Translations under genes and position numbers: made by a program
The notes under the pieces: generated by a model
Database searches by the model: none
The model's input: the letters and a program-made list of their open reading frames with translations, nothing else
What the model was told of the DNA's origin: nothing
Assembly: GCF_900102945.1 (NCBI RefSeq)
Contig: NZ_FNGI01000003.1
Coordinates: forward strand, 248,001 to 312,000
Origin: Modicisalibacter muralis
GTDB lineage: Bacteria; Pseudomonadota; Gammaproteobacteria; Pseudomonadales; Halomonadaceae
DNA: 64,000 bases
Reading direction: 5' to 3'
Shown: positions 63,709 to 64,000 of the stretch, piece by piece
Layout: each line of letters starts with the position of its first letter
Position numbering within the stretch: the first letter of the stretch is position 1

Positions 63709-63920
63709 GCGTCACACTCAAGCGCTACAGTTGGCTTTATAAACATCACATCAATCAAAAAGCCTTGCACCACTAGACACCGATAGATGCAATGAAGCAA
63801 CAGCAGAGAAATTGACCCGAGTTATTCTAAATAACGCGTAATTAATCATCCAGGATCCGACAGGTATATCTAGAGAACCGAACAGAATTGCAGCACCTGA
63901 TATTTTTATTAGCTAGACAC

Positions 63921-63950
63921 AAGAAAGCCGGGCAACCGCCCGGCTTTCTT
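63921..63950. terminator. Strong bidirectional terminator
   Basis: A 13-bp perfect stem AAGAAAGCCGGGC/GCCCGGCTTTCTT with a four-base loop; T-rich on both exits. It most likely ends a minus-strand gene lying to the right of the window. Confidence 0.8.
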
Positions 63951-64000
63951 ACATCTATTTTTGGGGGAAAGGCAACGAATGTCTGCCAGAAACCAGTCTA

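Larger units (their letters stand above)
63223..64000. other. Gene-poor, AT-richer right end with decayed coding remnants
   Basis: About 780 bases with no intact gene that I can support. The stretch holds interrupted reading frames on the minus strand between about 63330 and 63710 and a strong terminator hairpin near 63935. Base composition is visibly lower in GC after about 63720. Confidence 0.55.

Overview
The window is about 64 kb of high-GC gammaproteobacterial chromosome that reads as Halomonas or a close relative (Halomonadaceae). The taxonomic call is an inference. It rests on the dapA-bamC-MBL-purC neighbourhood, a FabY-type ketoacyl-ACP synthase, a BetT-like BCCT transporter, an OsmF/YehZYXW-type quaternary-amine ABC transporter and a TAXI-type TRAP transporter. 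No plasmid, prophage, CRISPR array or rRNA operon is seen. Two identical tandem tRNA-Lys(UUU) genes are the only RNA genes found.

Region 1-12.2 kb (minus strand) is the most distinctive part: a catabolic island that I read as a furan-acid (2-furoate / 2,5-furandicarboxylate) degradation cluster of the hmf type. From its promoter side it holds the three subunits of a molybdenum hydroxylase (hmfA with a fused CoxG-like domain, hmfB, hmfC), an acyl-CoA synthetase (hmfD), a crotonase-fold 2-oxoglutaroyl-CoA hydrolase candidate (hmfE), a BenE-type aromatic acid/proton symporter, the molybdenum enzyme maturation genes xdhC and mocA, an AraC-type regulator and, after an AT-rich gap, a UbiD-family decarboxylase (hmfF-like) cut by the window edge. 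Together they would take up a furan acid, decarboxylate it if it is FDCA, activate it with CoA, hydroxylate the ring and release 2-oxoglutarate.

Region 12.4-31 kb is mostly housekeeping: purC, an MBL-fold hydrolase, bamC, dapA, a peroxiredoxin, a TusA-like protein, a BepA-like chaperone/protease, nadA, tRNA-Lys x2, dacB, a coupled SMR + PACE efflux pair with divergent LysR, a TrmB-like methyltransferase, fabY, coaD, a YfhL-type ferredoxin, a MATE exporter, a thioesterase and a CurA-like reductase. At 30938-31081 lies a 144-bp palindromic MITE-like repeat.

Region 31-41.3 kb holds a voltage-sensor-like membrane protein without a visible pore, a predicted beta-rich protein of unknown role, a MocR/PdxR-type regulator divergent from a LysE-type exporter with two matching palindromic operators, a degenerate EAL-HDOD protein, an I78-type inhibitor lipoprotein and the osmF/yehYXW ABC operon.

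Region 41.3-50.7 kb holds two tandem entericidin-type lipoproteins, a TauE/SafE permease and a TAXI-TRAP transporter preceded by a near-perfect sigma-54 promoter. Across a HIT-family gene lies a DctBD-type two-component system translationally coupled to two lipoprotein genes. The simplest reading is that the DctD-like activator drives the TRAP operon.

Region 50.8-64 kb holds betT, dps, rmuC, a PfpI/DJ-1 protein, an App1-like HAD protein, an RND efflux pump with its adaptor, pepD and a tiny lipoprotein. It ends in an AT-richer stretch with a decayed reading frame and a strong bidirectional terminator.
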